Notes: generated by a model not told the origin, from the sequence alone. A DNA stretch of 64,000 nucleotides from CAYUVH01 sp964448135 (GCA_964448135.1 CAYUVH010000064.1:1-64000); one strand, 5' to 3'; shown: positions 8,539 through 17,342, numbered from the stretch's first letter. A program made the numbers and translations.

Positions 8539-11500
8539 TGCTCCAGCACGCGATAGAAGCGGGCCGGCCCGTTCGTCGTCGTGTCCTGGATTAGCACGAG
8601 GCCGTTGGTGACGGACATGGAGTTGGAGAGGGTGGTCCAATTCACAAAGTTGCTGCTGTATTGCACTTCAAAAGTGGCGAGGTCGTTCGTGGTGATGACC
8701 GCGCCGCCGTCGGAGTCCTGGAAGATGATGTTCAATCCGCCGCCCGGGACCAGATAAGGCGCATTCAAACGTTCCGGGACCTGGACGCGGACTTCGGCGT
8801 TCGCACTGGCGAGGCTGAAGGCCGGGTTGGTCACGATGACCGAATACGTGCCGCCATCAATGCGGCTCACGTTGTTGAGCGAGAGACTCGCGTCCGTCGC
8901 CCCGATCTCGTTGGTGCCGTTCTTGCGCCATTGATAACCCAGCGGTTGAGCGCCGGATGCGCCCACGCTCAAGGTGAGGGTATTTCCGCCGAGGATATTC
9001 GTGCTCTGCGGTTGCGTCGTAATCTGCGGCGGCACGGAGAAGATATTGATCGAGGCGCCGGCAGCATAGCCCAGCGTCGGGCTCAGAAAGCGTATCCGGT
9101 TCATGAAGTAAGTATTGTTATAGCCGTCCGGGGTCCAGGTCGCGCCGCCGTCCACGGTATGCAGGTAACTCTTCTGGTAGCCCGTGCCGCTCGCGCCGCC
9201 GACCCAGCCCTCCGCGGTGCTGACGAAACCGATGCCCTGCAAATAAAAACCCGAGGTGCCCAGCCCGACCGTTGACAACGGAATGCCGTTGGAGACCCAG
9301 TTGTTCCCGCCATCGGTGGTCTTGTAAAAGATAAAGGCGTTGAAGGTCCCGTTTTGCTGGAGGGAAACGTAGCCGACATTGGTCGAAGGCCAGGACATCT
9401 TCCAGAAATAGGAACAGGTGACCGGGGTGGTGACGACGGGTGTCCAATGTTCGCCGCCGTCGGTCGTGCGCGCGAAACGGCCGTGATAGACCGAGCCGCA
9501 ACTGGCCGCGAAGGTGCCCATGTCCATGCCGACCGCCCAGCCGTTGGTGGGATCATGGAAATAGACGTCCATGATGGCGTTCATGACGTTGCTGGCCGTG
9601 AGATTGTAGATGTTCCAATTCGTGCCGCCGTCCGAGCTCTTGATGAAAAACGCCGGGCCGCGCACGCGGCCACCACCATAAATGTGCTTCGAATCGAGCA
9701 CGTCCAGCACGCAGAGACCCTTCATCCCCTGCTCCGCAAATCCGGGCACGTTCGACCACGTCACGCCGCCGTCCCAGGTGCGATAGAGCACGTTCGTATC
9801 GGTCGTGCCACCGTCGTAGGAGCCCTGGCCCAGGTTGCCGCCGAAACCGATCATCGGCGTGGCAAAAGCGACCGAACGAAAATGCGTGCCGACCAGGTTC
9901 AGGTTGGTGGTCCAGGTCGCGCCGCCATTGGTCGTGCGGTAGATCAGGCTGTTCTGCGAGGCCCAGCCGTTGGTGGAATCGGTGAAATAAACGTCGTCGT
10001 GCCGCACGTTGGTGTTGCCGGGTGAGTTCACGAATTTGGCCCACACGGCCGGGTTCGACGTCAGCACGGTCAATACCGCGGGGGCGCTGGTGGCGGCGCC
10101 GTACATGTTCGTCACCACCGCGCGATAGGGACCGGTGTTGTTGGTCGTCGCGGCGACCAGATACAACTGATTGCTGTGGGTGCCGCTGAGTTGGAGATTG
10201 TCGCTCAGGTTCGTGCCGTTGAAGGTCCATTGATAGCCCAGCGGGTTCGCGCCCGACGCCGTGACGGTAAATGTCGCGGCCGCGCTGATCACGACCGATC
10301 GATCCTGTGGCGAAGTCACGATGACCGGCGGGTTTAGCGAACTCGTCAGGCTGAAAGTGCCGTTGGTGGCCGTCGCGTCGTTGGACGTGGTGGCGGTGCT
10401 GCTCAGGCCCGGCGAATAGACGCGCAGCCGGTCGATGCCGCCGGTGACGATGTAGATATTGTCCGCCGCATCGAACGCGATCCCGCGCGTGGTCGAGCCC
10501 AGGCCCGCCGTGTTGGTGACCAGCGTGGAAAGGTCGGGCAGGCCGTTGGTCATGCGGGCCAGCAGAAAACTCCCGCTGCGCGTGGACGCGGCGAAGAATG
10601 CGTTGTCCGGCGAGACTGCGATGTCCATCACATCCACCAGGCGCTCGATGCCTCCGGCCGTGAGCGAGTCCCACAACAGCGTTGTGCCGTTGGTATCGAA
10701 CACTTTCACGCTGGGACTGGCCGTGCCGGTGCTGTGGTTTTGCATCACGAACAATTTTCCGTTGGGCGACAGGCACAAGTCGGCCTCCAGGCCGTTCAAC
10801 GTGTTGCTGCCGGCGTTGCCCAGGACGGTCGGCGCGTTGCTCCAGGGCACTGGTCCATTGGTGATGGAATACTTGAAGACATTGTTATACGTGCCGGTCG
10901 GCGAAGAGTAATTCCACGTGATGCAATACAGGTTCAGGTTGCTGGCGGCCAGCGAACCCGTCACCACGGGAGTGGTCACACACGGTCCCACCTTGTTGTT
11001 GGTTGCGGCGGAGCCGGTGACGAAGAGTTGGTTCGACACGGTGATGTCCGGGTCGAGCATCCAGACCGGTTCACCCGGTGTCGTGCCCGAACCATTCAAT
11101 CCACTCGCGTCACCGACATAGACATTGTCGTCCGTGCCCACGAAACATTTGAAGGGGGCATAGGTCGTGCTCGATCCCCAGCTCGAGCCCATCAGCGCGT
11201 TGGTGCCCCGGCCCAAAGCATCCGAGCCGTCGGGATTCAGCACGTAGAGCCCGCGGCCGGTGACTTTGTTCGTGGAGCTGGTATTGAGAATGCCGCCGTT
11301 GGCATTGGCGAGATAGACGCGGCCGAAGTAGCGCGTTTTCGGATTCACGTTCACCGCCACGCCGCGCGGGCCATAGAAGCTGGTGTTCGTGTTGTCCACG
11401 CTGATCTGGGTGATCGTGCCGGCGCCGGTTTTTTGGACCGTGATCGAATAATTGGTGTGGGCTCCCAGCGCAAAGCTCTGCAAGCCTGCCGCCTGCGCGC

Positions 11501-11699
11501 CGAGGTTGGTCACGGTGATTCCATTGTCGAAGGCCACTTGTACACTGTCGGCGCTCTCGTTGAGGAAATACCGGATCGTTCCCGAGCTGTTCGTGATGCC
11601 CGACGCATAAGGATGCGCCCGCGCGCCCGGGGAGAAAAGGAGAAGAAATGCCAACGCCGTCGCGGCTGTACGGCCCGCTCGAAGCTTCATGCTATCCAT
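8535..11699 (-). CDS. Secreted protein with propeller, Ig-like and Asp-box/YCF48-like repeats
   Basis: About 1054 residues beginning MDSMKLRAGR with a signal peptide (hydrophobic TALAFLLLFSPG, cleavage near ARA-HP). The N-terminal half looks like an SMP30/NHL-type propeller. Two Ig-like domains start at PPVIVTSPQDR and PPQITTQPQS and share the YQW core. Between them are at least four Asp-box motifs (SSDGGTNW, TTDGGEHW, TTDGGNNW, TVDGGATW), typical of YCF48/BNR photosystem-assembly-like or sialidase-like propellers. The C-terminus ends in a beta-rich module finishing RFYRVLEH, a tail also seen in the proteins at 13005 and 62639. Likely an exported or surface protein of unknown function. The open frame extends 165 codons further upstream, but that part is repeat-derived Lys-rich sequence and is excluded. 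ATG 11690 is an equally good start. Confidence 0.75.
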   Translation of the reverse strand: MDSMKLRAGRTAATALAFLLLFSPGARAHPYASGITNSSGTIRYFLNESADSVQVAFDNGITVTNLGAQAAGLQSFALGAHTNYSITVQKTGAGTITQISVDNTNTSFYGPRGVAVNVNPKTRYFGRVYLANANGGILNTSSTNKVTGRGLYVLNPDGSDALGRGTNALMGSSWGSSTTYAPFKCFVGTDDNVYVGDASGLNGSGTTPGEPVWMLDPDITVSNQLFVTGSAATNNKVGPCVTTPVVTGSLAASNLNLYCITWNYSSPTGTYNNVFKYSITNGPVPWSNAPTVLGNAGSNTLNGLEADLCLSPNGKLFVMQNHSTGTASPSVKVFDTNGTTLLWDSLTAGGIERLVDVMDIAVSPDNAFFAASTRSGSFLLARMTNGLPDLSTLVTNTAGLGSTTRGIAFDAADNIYIVTGGIDRLRVYSPGLSSTATTSNDATATNGTFSLTSSLNPPVIVTSPQDRSVVISAAATFTVTASGANPLGYQWTFNGTNLSDNLQLSGTHSNQLYLVAATTNNTGPYRAVVTNMYGAATSAPAVLTVLTSNPAVWAKFVNSPGNTNVRHDDVYFTDSTNGWASQNSLIYRTTNGGATWTTNLNLVGTHFRSVAFATPMIGFGGNLGQGSYDGGTTDTNVLYRTWDGGVTWSNVPGFAEQGMKGLCVLDVLDSKHIYGGGRVRGPAFFIKSSDGGTNWNIYNLTASNVMNAIMDVYFHDPTNGWAVGMDMGTFAASCGSVYHGRFARTTDGGEHWTPVVTTPVTCSYFWKMSWPSTNVGYVSLQQNGTFNAFIFYKTTDGGNNWVSNGIPLSTVGLGTSGFYLQGIGFVSTAEGWVGGASGTGYQKSYLHTVDGGATWTPDGYNNTYFMNRIRFLSPTLGYAAGASINIFSVPPQITTQPQSTNILGGNTLTLSVGASGAQPLGYQWRKNGTNEIGATDASLSLNNVSRIDGGTYSVIVTNPAFSLASANAEVRVQVPERLNAPYLVPGGGLNIIFQDSDGGAVITTNDLATFEVQYSSNFVNWTTLSNSMSVTNGLVLIQDTTTNGPARFYRVLEH

Positions 11700-12020
11700 G
11701 CGATTCCTGACTGCCGGTGTTTGCCGCCCTGCGCCGGCAATGGCAAGTCCCCGACCGGCTTCGAGCGTGCTTGCAGCGGGATTGGCCTCCCGCCGATGGT
11801 TCAAATGCAGTGATTTAGCATGGGAGCAAGCGATGAAAAAAGCAAGTTGAACCCGTTGGCTTTTCCGGGAAAGAGCCTTGCGCAAAAAGTGTTCAGATTT
11901 GACCATGAATGCCTTCGCTAACCGCATATTCCCATGCTTTTGAGCGCGCTGCGGCTTATAAAGCCGCGCTCCGGGACAGCCCTCGAAAGGGGCGAGTTCG
12001 GTGGGGCCCCCTGCGAGAGG

Positions 12021-12138
12021 TTGTTCTTTAAGTGTTTTTAGGTGTTTTTTGGTGTTTTTTCGCGATCTTTGAGTGTTCTTTTGGCGTTCCTTGAGTGTTT
12101 TTTGCTGTCCCCTTGGTGTTCTTTGGTGTCCGTTTGGA
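12021..12138. repeat. Degenerate microrepeat block (AACACC/AACACTC units)
   Basis: On the minus strand this stretch is a run of imperfect 15-21-nt units of the form AAAGAACACCAAGGGG / AAAAAACACTCAAGGAACG / AAAAAACACCTAAAAAC. It translates to Lys/Thr/Gln-rich repeats in every minus-strand frame and inflates the upstream end of the 8535-11699 open frame. It lies inside the 1.3-kb gene-free gap 11700-13004. Confidence 0.7.
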
Positions 12139-12236
12139 AGTGGTGGGACGAGTGGGACGAGTTGGACCGGTGGAGAAAAAAGTCGTGGTGGCAATAGGTG
12201 GCGGGGTGTGGGGAGTTTGAGGGTTGAGGGTTGCCC

Positions 12237-12400
12237 GCCTTCGCTTCGCTTCGACGCGGCGCGCAGGTTGGAGGTTCAAAAAAGCCGGAAATCGGTCCGC
12301 AATGAGCCTCGATAATTTTTTCGGTTTGACCCGTCTTCGCTCCGCTACGACGCGGCAAGCTGGGTTTGACTGGGTTTGACCGGCTTGGACTGAGTGAGGG
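12237..12400. repeat. Imperfect direct repeats in the 11.7-13.0 kb gap
   Basis: Two related words, CCTTCGCTTCGCTTCGACGC near 12237 and TCTTCGCTCCGCTACGACGC near 12341, are followed by short tandem copies of TGGGTTTGAC near 12361-12380. Just upstream (12146-12160) GTGGGACGA is doubled. No protein-like frame is seen here. Confidence 0.55.
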
Positions 12401-12502
12401 ACACAAGCGACGCAAGGCACGCGAGGGAGGAGAACTGTATCCCCGTAAAGGTTTGGCTGGTAGACGGGCAGGCAAGGTCGGCATACGTTTGGTTTTACGT
12501 TG

Positions 12503-12640
12503 AATTTCCCTGGTTGCGCCCCCTTCAAGAATCGGCTGAGTCCACCGGCGATTCCCGGGCGAGAAATCCCTCCGGAGATAGACTGTCACGAACTGGCCAG
12601 GTGTCAAGGGGGTGCCAAAATCGGAGCATCCCAATTTGAA
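12503..12640. repeat. Dispersed repeat with TTTCCCTGGTTRCGCCC ... AAATCCCTCCGGAGATAG, copy 1
   Basis: About 110-130 bp that recurs at 26773-26897. Shared blocks in the same order are AATTTCCCTGGTT(G/A)CGCCC, CGGGCG(A/G)GAAATCCC, TCCGGAGATAG, GTGTCAAGGGG and CCAATTT(G/C)AAATT. The function is unknown. In both copies it lies in a gene-free region. Confidence 0.7.
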
Positions 12641-12757
12641 ATTTGACAGGTGATCCCGCTCAAACCGGGACAGGGATTTCAACGGAAAGAAAGTGCGCGA
12701 AGGCGAATCGGGGGTGTGATCGAAAGTGGGTGAGGATTCCGTTGAAAAGGAAGCTCG

Positions 12758-12793
12758 CCCTCACCCCGGCCCTCTCCCCCGGGGAGAGGGAGA
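12758..12793. repeat. CCTCACCCCGGCCCTCTCCC-type hairpin repeat
   Basis: A short GC-rich stem, CCCTCTCCC..GGGAGAGGG, preceded by CCTCACCCC. Similar elements lie at 15770-15806 and, more loosely, at 51287-51315. It is an intergenic repeat and carries no coding potential. Nothing else recognisable was seen between 12793 and 13004. Confidence 0.75.
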
Positions 12794-13004
12794 CCCGTTG
12801 TGCAGCCTCATTTTTTGGCAGATTTCATCGCGGCAGTCTGTAACTGGTGATCGGATGATGCAAAGTCGCCACCTGATCTGCCGCAGAGAGACGTCACCCA
12901 CTTCCAATCGCACCCGCGAATCGGGACACGATCTTTTATGGCTTGACGAACCTACAGGAGAGACAGATGCTATGTTTAACTCATAGAAAGGCGTGAGGTG
13001 GCTT

Positions 13005-14291
13005 ATGCGCAGGGCGAACATGGGATGGTTTCAAATATTCACCGCGATCGTGATGATCTTCACTGGGGTGTACCATTGCCGGGCCGCGAGTTTGCCGGTG
13101 ATCACCGTCTCACCCGCGAGTAAAACGGTTGTGCCGGGCGTCGATGCCACCCTAAGCGTCACGGCGACCGGAGCGACCAGTTATCAATGGACCTTTAACG
13201 GCACAAACCTCCCCGGTGCCACCGGCTCCGTCCTCACGGTCACCAATCCGCAGTCCGCCAACTCGGGCTATTATTACGCGCTGGCAATAAACTCGGCGGG
13301 GTTGGTGCCGAGCGACATGGCTTATCTGTCCGTGGTGAGCACCTCCGGCCGCGTACCCTTCGCCAACAGCTATTTTACGAATTCCCAGATGTACTATGTG
13401 ACCAACTCCCGGGCCATGTATAGCGAGAATTGCATCTCGGTGGCGGACACGCCGATTAACGGCGCCACCGCGCAATTGATCGCGGGCCCGGCGCTGGACC
13501 AAATGGCGCCCATCAGCGGCACGGTCGCCGTGGCGAATGGTTTCTTTACTGCAGGTGGCAAGTTGGTTCCGAGCGTGGCGCCCGGCCAGGATGCTTATTG
13601 CCGGGTGATGATTACTTATGCGACGCCGTGCACCCTTACCCAGTTGTCAACTGTCCTGAAGCTCACCGCCGTGAGCAGCACCACGGCCACGCCGTGGTCC
13701 ACCAACATAGGTTTCATTACTTATGTTGAGTATCCTGATCCGTGGCAATCCGATTATCCCTACTTATCCGGGGGAGGCGCGAATCAGTATTATACGCGGT
13801 TCGCGGGCGAATCACTTACCTGGACCCAATCTTATCATGGCTACGTGGTTTACGGCGGCGGCCCGCCCGCGCCCACTGGCCGCTGGCGCAAAGGCGGTGC
13901 TTATACCGGCGCGGTCCAGCCCGGCACGGCGCCCTTCGGCTTCTATCAGCTGGAGATAACCAACACGCTTTCGAACATTCAACCCAGTGATGCCGGCGTT
14001 TATGACGTTGAAGTGCACGGCAACAACTGGTTCATCGGCCCGCGGGTTTTCCTGACCGTAAAACTCAACGGGGGCGGAACGTTCCAGAACGTGCATCGGA
14101 CGGGCACGAATTTGATAAGTGACCTCGTGGCCGAACCGGGGCGCAATTACGCAATCCAGGCCTCCACGAATCTCACAAGCTGGGCCGATATCTCCACCGT
14201 CTCAAATGTGACGGGCACGATGACGCTTACCAATCCTCTCCCGAAGATCGGCTCGACCTATTACCGGGCCAGGCTGATTCCATTGCCTTAG
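13005..14291 (+). CDS. Secreted protein with N-terminal Ig-like domain, unknown function
   Basis: A 428-residue protein. The N-terminal hydrophobic segment (FQIFTAIVMIFTGVYHC) looks like a signal peptide. An Ig-like domain follows (ITVSPASKTVVPG ... YQWTFNGTNL ... NSGYYYALAINSAG). The middle region carries no family I recognise. A second Ig-like tail is suggested by SDAGVYDVEVHG near residue 340. The C-terminus has the verrucomicrobial module NYAIQASTNLTSWADIS ... YYRARLIPLP. ATG 13005 is chosen, preceded by GTGAGGTGG; ATG 13020 would also keep the signal. It stands alone on the plus strand and converges on the Gre-like gene. Confidence 0.7.
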   Translation: MRRANMGWFQIFTAIVMIFTGVYHCRAASLPVITVSPASKTVVPGVDATLSVTATGATSYQWTFNGTNLPGATGSVLTVTNPQSANSGYYYALAINSAGLVPSDMAYLSVVSTSGRVPFANSYFTNSQMYYVTNSRAMYSENCISVADTPINGATAQLIAGPALDQMAPISGTVAVANGFFTAGGKLVPSVAPGQDAYCRVMITYATPCTLTQLSTVLKLTAVSSTTATPWSTNIGFITYVEYPDPWQSDYPYLSGGGANQYYTRFAGESLTWTQSYHGYVVYGGGPPAPTGRWRKGGAYTGAVQPGTAPFGFYQLEITNTLSNIQPSDAGVYDVEVHGNNWFIGPRVFLTVKLNGGGTFQNVHRTGTNLISDLVAEPGRNYAIQASTNLTSWADISTVSNVTGTMTLTNPLPKIGSTYYRARLIPLP

Positions 14292-14310
14292 CCTTGAAGT
14301 CGGTCCGGAC

Positions 14311-14826
14311 TTAGAGCTCGCCATACTTCACTTCCAAAATCTTTAATTCCTCCGGCCCCGCCGGGGATTGAAACTTCACTGTCTCACCCGCCCGACGCGA
14401 AAGCAGCGCCTTCGCCAGCGGCGACATCCAACTGATGTTCCCGCCCTCCAGATCCGTCTCATCGAGACCCACGATTTGGTAGTCCTCCTCCTCGCCGTCT
14501 CCGCGCCGCACCCGCACCTGGGCACCGAAGGCAACCTTCTCGCGGTCGACGGGTGGCTCGACGACCACGATCGAACTCAGGATTGCCTGCAGTTTTCGCA
14601 CCGCGGCTTCGAGCTTCTGGGATTCGGCTTTGATCGTCGAATCCGCCTCGTTCGCGCCGGCAGCCAGCGCCTGTCGCTTCTCCAGCAAGTCCTGCAGTTG
14701 CCGCCGGAATTTCTCCGCGCCGGCTTTCGTAATGTGGTTCCGCGCACCTCCCGGCAGACGCGGACGTGCAGGCGGGATTTCCTCTCCGCCACTGTCATCC
14801 GACTCGCGCGTAAAGGCCTTGCTCAC
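14311..14826 (-). CDS. GreA/GreB-family transcription factor with non-canonical tip
   Basis: A 171-residue protein starting at GTG 14826. It shows the two-part Gre layout: an N-terminal coiled coil beginning HITKAGAEKFRRQL and a C-terminal FKBP-like domain with GAQVRVRRGDGEEEDYQIVG and ISWMSPLAKALLSRRAGE. Gre factors bind the RNA polymerase secondary channel. The coiled-coil tip here reads GANEADSTIKAE instead of the usual GDxxENxEY acidic pair, so transcript-cleavage stimulation is doubtful; a Gfh1- or Rnk-like regulator is an alternative. The GTG start and the TGA stop of the upstream ABC ATPase overlap as GTGA, so translation is coupled. A second, canonical Gre protein is encoded at 46988. 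Confidence 0.8.
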   Translation of the reverse strand: MSKAFTRESDDSGGEEIPPARPRLPGGARNHITKAGAEKFRRQLQDLLEKRQALAAGANEADSTIKAESQKLEAAVRKLQAILSSIVVVEPPVDREKVAFGAQVRVRRGDGEEEDYQIVGLDETDLEGGNISWMSPLAKALLSRRAGETVKFQSPAGPEELKILEVKYGEL

Positions 14827-15632
14827 TCGGCGCCTTCCAGCCAGCTCAATTTCTTCCGCTCCACTTGGTCCGCGCCCACTACCTGCAGAAAGCGCTCTTC
14901 GAGCGATCCGTGCCGCGACAATTCGGTCATGTCTTCCTGGTGGGCGAGTTTGCCGTGCGCGATGATGCCCACGTGCGTGCATAGCTTTTCCACGATCTCC
15001 AGCACGTGCGAGGTCAAAAACACCGTCGCCCCGCGTTCCACGACGCGCTTCAGAATGTCCCGTAGCGTCCGCGACGCCACGGCGTCCACACCCTCGAAGG
15101 GCTCGTCGAGAAACAACAGTTCCGGGTTTGGAATCAGCGCCGCGGCCAGCGCGAGTTTCTTGCGCATGCCGTGCGAATATTCCAGCGCCAGTTTCTTTTC
15201 CTCCTCCTCCAGGCCCATCATTTGCAGCAGTTGATCGGTGCGTTCGCTGATGACTTCCGGCTTCAGCAAATACATCCGGCCGACAAAGGTCAGATATTCG
15301 CGGGCCGTCAGGTTTTCGAACAGCGCCAGGTTTTCGGGTACCACACCCACGCGATGCCGCACCGCGCGCGCGCGTTCGGCGTCGCGCACATCCTCGCCCA
15401 GCAGGCGGATCGTGCCGGACGTGGGCGCCAGCAGGCCGGTGAGCATTTTGATGGTGGTGGATTTGCCGGCGCCGTTCGGGCCGAGGAAACCGTAGAAAGT
15501 GCCGCGTTCGACGCGCAACTGCACGCCGTCCACCGCGCACAGGGTTCCGAAGAGCCGCGTCAGGCCGAAGGTCTCGATGGCCAGATTCGGATTGGCGCTG
15601 GGAAGAATCGGTGGGGGCTCCTGTTCACTCAT
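14823..15632 (-). CDS. ABC transporter ATP-binding protein
   Basis: A 269-residue ATPase with Walker A GPNGAGKST, Q-loop replaced by the VVPEN type seen in drug/multicopper-type exporters, signature SHGMRKKLALA, Walker B LLFLDEPFEG and switch His in LTSHV. The C-terminal extension is short (about 50 residues). No permease gene is adjacent; the downstream partner is instead a coupled Gre-like gene, which is unusual. The membrane subunit must be encoded elsewhere, or the ATPase acts with a permease outside the window. Confidence 0.9.
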   Translation of the reverse strand: MSEQEPPPILPSANPNLAIETFGLTRLFGTLCAVDGVQLRVERGTFYGFLGPNGAGKSTTIKMLTGLLAPTSGTIRLLGEDVRDAERARAVRHRVGVVPENLALFENLTAREYLTFVGRMYLLKPEVISERTDQLLQMMGLEEEEKKLALEYSHGMRKKLALAAALIPNPELLFLDEPFEGVDAVASRTLRDILKRVVERGATVFLTSHVLEIVEKLCTHVGIIAHGKLAHQEDMTELSRHGSLEERFLQVVGADQVERKKLSWLEGAE

Positions 15633-15769
15633 GCGCGCCGGTTATAAGCTTCCGCGCGGTCCGGAGTCAATCAAACCTGGTTTATGAGCGCAAAAGGGGG
15701 CACATCCGGACATTACCACGAAGAGATGGAGAAAGTTTCACCTGCGAGGCCGGATGGGGAAGCAAAATT

Positions 15770-15806
15770 CCCCTCACCCCAGCCCTCTCCCAACGGGAGA
15801 GGGGGA
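15770..15806. repeat. CCCTCACCCCAGCCCTCTCC-type hairpin repeat
   Basis: Contains CCCTCTCCCaacGGGAGAGGG, a 9-bp stem with a 3-nt loop, and the CCTCACCCC leader of the 12758 copy. It is intergenic, between the ABC ATPase start and the DA1-like gene end (15633-16054). No gene is seen in that 422-bp gap. Confidence 0.75.
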
Positions 15807-15934
15807 GCATTTGGGCGCGCTGGGATTTGGGTGGATATTGGCGCAAGCGACGGGTGGCTGGTGCTTGTGCCAAAATGCGCCCCGCGAAAAAGCGCAAGGT
15901 CCATTCGATGCCCGGCGATTTGATGGATGGGTCG

Positions 15935-16050
15935 GGCCTTCAGCCCTCAAATCCTACTCCACGCTTCGATCCTGGGCCGTCCGGCTTCGTCAAGACTTCG
16001 CCGCGACACGTTGGCCCAGGCTGGTATGGGTCCGGGCCTTTGGCCCTTCA
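15935..16050. repeat. GGCCCAGGCTGGTATGGG-type dispersed repeat, copy 1
   Basis: Contains paired words GGGCCTTCAGCCCTC, CCTGGGCCGT, TTGGCCCAGGCTGGTATGGG and GGGCCTTTGGCCCTTCAA. Related copies lie at 27474-27560, 29983-30055 (diverged) and 48905-48992. It abuts the stop codon of the DA1-like gene. Confidence 0.7.
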
Positions 16051-16054
16051 AGTC

Positions 16055-17212
16055 CTACTTCAGTTTCAATTCCTGCTGCTCTCCCGAGGCCAGAAATTGA
16101 ATGCGCGCGGTGTTTTCCGTGATGGACAGGCAACGGATGACGACGTTGCTCTGCCCCAAATGAGCCTTGCCCTGCTCTCCCGCGCCGAGCGTGCAGTCAT
16201 TGATCAGCGCGAGGGGATTTTGCGGATTCCAAAAGACGGCCTTGAGCGCGAGGGTTGCGGGCGCGGGGGCGGGAGATGCTGGAGGGGCGGTTGGAATTAA
16301 GGTTGCGGGAGCGGCGGTGGAGTTCGCTCTGCGAGAGGTCGCGGTGGCAATTCCGCGCGGTGTCAGGCCGGGATTTGCCGTGACACGTATCCGCACCAGA
16401 TCCCCGTCCTTCAAGCGGGTGTCCACGCCGTACTTCATCCACTCGATTACGTCGTTGAAGCCGTAGGTGTTGTCGGCCTCGATGAAGAGATCAATTTGTC
16501 CGCGCGTGTAGGCGTTCTGGAGCATCTTTTTCTTTTGATGCTCCTCGCCCTGCGAGTCCAAAAGCTTGTAGGCGATCAATTCACAAAAACCTTCAATCGT
16601 ATCCCGGCTCAACGCTTTCTTGCGCGCCTTTGACAGATTTTCATTCAACCACGCATGGGTGTATTCGTGGGCGGTGGTTCCGCGCAAGGCAGCCGGTGTC
16701 AGGCCGGTCATCAGGCTGACGCTATGCTCGATGCGCAGGTCGTTCGTCTCGGTGCTGGTATAGCCGTAAACGTTGGGGCAGTAGTACTCGTCGCCGGCGG
16801 TCCGGAAAAGTTCCTGCAAGTGGACGCGATCCACCGCCGTAACGGTCACGTTCGTTTCCGGGAGCGTCAGGTAGCGCGCCAGCAACCGGCTCAGGGCGTC
16901 CACCGTCTCGCGGCCGGTTTGCAATACCTGGCCATCCTCCAACACCACCGCTTTCTCGTCACGCGGGCACAGGCACCGCCCGTCCGCCAAGCGCTTGAAG
17001 TTTTCCTTCACCGGCACGCCGCACAGGTAGCAGCGCGTCGTCAGCTTGACACAACTCTCGCAGATGTAGAAATCCGCCTCGGTGATCTTGTCGGTGCCAT
17101 GGTAAGTCTTTCCCCGGATCGGCTGGCCGCAGCCGGCGCAAATATCCGCCGCGGCGAAGGCTGAATACGCGCACAGGCAAAGTATGGCCGCCAGCACGAT
17201 GACCTGGCGCAT
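16055..17212 (-). CDS. Secreted LIM-like zinc-finger / DA1-like metallopeptidase
   Basis: A 385-residue protein with a signal peptide (MRQVIVLAAILCLCAYSAFA). A LIM-like zinc module uses CxxC at 25-28, His38, CxxC at 51-54, CxxC at 61-64 and Cys80/Cys82. It is followed by a gluzincin core: HEYTH at 182-186 with a downstream Glu207 in EGFCELIAYKLLDS. LIM followed by HExxH and E-G-x-C/F is the arrangement of the plant DA1 peptidase family, so proteolysis is predicted. The last 60 residues (NPQNPLALINDCTLGAGE) resemble the homology region of type II secretion GspC-like proteins. ATG 17212 is chosen over upstream ATGs because it begins the signal peptide and follows AAGGCGG. Predicted location is periplasmic or outside the cell. 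Confidence 0.75.
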   Translation of the reverse strand: MRQVIVLAAILCLCAYSAFAAADICAGCGQPIRGKTYHGTDKITEADFYICESCVKLTTRCYLCGVPVKENFKRLADGRCLCPRDEKAVVLEDGQVLQTGRETVDALSRLLARYLTLPETNVTVTAVDRVHLQELFRTAGDEYYCPNVYGYTSTETNDLRIEHSVSLMTGLTPAALRGTTAHEYTHAWLNENLSKARKKALSRDTIEGFCELIAYKLLDSQGEEHQKKKMLQNAYTRGQIDLFIEADNTYGFNDVIEWMKYGVDTRLKDGDLVRIRVTANPGLTPRGIATATSRRANSTAAPATLIPTAPPASPAPAPATLALKAVFWNPQNPLALINDCTLGAGEQGKAHLGQSNVVIRCLSITENTARIQFLASGEQQELKLK

Positions 17213-17342
17213 GTATCCACCGCCTTGCTCGCGAAGACGGAATGGATTGATCATAGGCGTTTTTCGGGGCAATTCCACAATATTTCCCCTCCAAAAAGCA
17301 GCTTCCGTGCCCGTCCCGAGCCTCTTTATACGGCTCGGAATT

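Noticed and set aside
12021..12138. CRISPR array
   Set aside because: Units are irregular in length and sequence, with no constant repeat and no spacers; no cas gene is present.
11700..12194. N-terminal 165 codons before the signal peptide of the 8535-11699 protein
   Set aside because: Lys/Thr-rich sequence from the microrepeat block with a true signal peptide starting only at 11699.
14827..15540. Minus-strand N-terminal extension of the Gre-like frame
   Set aside because: It reads the ABC ATPase gene in the wrong frame; the Gre-like protein begins at GTG 14826.
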